Below are positions 16,583 through 16,778 of a DNA stretch of 16,778 nt, piece after piece. A program made the translations under genes and the position numbers. Position 1 is the first letter of the stretch, and every line of letters starts with the position of its first letter. The notes under the pieces are model-generated. The model was not told the DNA's origin. It was given only the letters and a program-made list of their open reading frames with translations, and made no database searches. The DNA lies in the NCBI GenBank assembly GCA_028565635.1, contig JAOXYB010022814.1, forward strand, positions 1 to 16,778, given 5' to 3'. Source of the DNA: Phoronis ovalis. Lineage: Eukaryota > Phoronida > Phoronidae.

Positions 16583-16778
16583 ATATTATTTTCTGAAAGG
16601 CAATTACAGATCATTTTTCAAGCAACTATTTAAACTTCTTAAACTCGATCAAGGACAATTTGACATAAATTTAAAGTAATCTTATACATTTAAAAAAAAA
16701 AAAGTAATCGAAGACTAATAATTCCTTTACACTAGAGAAGCTACGCGTGCCAGTACATATTACAAAGGTCCTTGGTTC
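16583..16778. other. Right-edge sequence without recognised features
   Basis: AT-rich with a run of A at about 16691-16702. No similarity to the other gag or pol parts. Confidence 0.5.

Noticed and set aside
1-16778. CRISPR array, bacterial operons, tRNA or rRNA genes
   Set aside because: No regular spacer-repeat array, no ribosome-binding-site-led gene clusters and no cloverleaf or rRNA motif was seen; the spliced exons and Gypsy elements point to an animal nucleus.

Overview
This window looks like AT-rich nuclear DNA from an animal, most likely an invertebrate; the phylum cannot be told from sequence alone. The reasons are intron-split C2H2 zinc-finger exons with normal GT/AG borders, a decayed Ty3/Gypsy (Metaviridae-type) LTR retrotransposon with a PNMA-like Gag, many long inverted-repeat elements, and no prokaryotic gene organisation. 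The only host coding sequence I can support is the zinc-finger exons on the + strand at the left end.

Layout. 1-275 is a hexamer repeat, perfect at first and then drifting. 456-2816 holds four short exons (456-548, 729-812, 2512-2595, 2733-2816). Each encodes exactly one C2H2 finger and is bounded by phase-1 introns; the large intron contains two palindromic elements (1434-1795 and 2059-2316). 3498-5353 is a long terminal-inverted-repeat element carrying a minus-strand gag fragment (4219-4758) between two roughly 136-bp direct repeats. 6034-6882 is a second inverted-repeat element.

7872-14564 is a 5'-truncated, heavily mutated Gypsy copy (copy A) on the + strand: gag with CCHC knuckle, protease, reverse transcriptase, RNase H and integrase. 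Its integrase tail is interrupted by a 1.88-kb insertion (12068-13950) and resumes at 13956. It is followed by a polypurine tract, a 274-bp LTR (14291-14564, TGTAG...CTACA) and, directly after it, a tRNA primer-binding-site-like sequence. The same LTR is therefore the 3' LTR of copy A and the 5' LTR of a second element (copy B), whose leader (14585-15531) and gag (15532 to about 16530) follow.

Copy B preserves the Gag N-terminus that copy A has lost, and this reads as an RRM-like RNA-binding fold in front of a PNMA-like capsid domain. Three gag copies (A, B and the captured minus-strand C) thus sit in one window; A and C are closer to each other than to B. All are broken by stops, frameshifts or deletions. 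Catalytic positions in protease, RNase H and integrase are lost, so nothing here can move by itself. The most interesting items are the one-finger-per-exon array, the RRM-Gag architecture, the LTR shared in tandem, and the gag fragment trapped in an inverted-repeat element.
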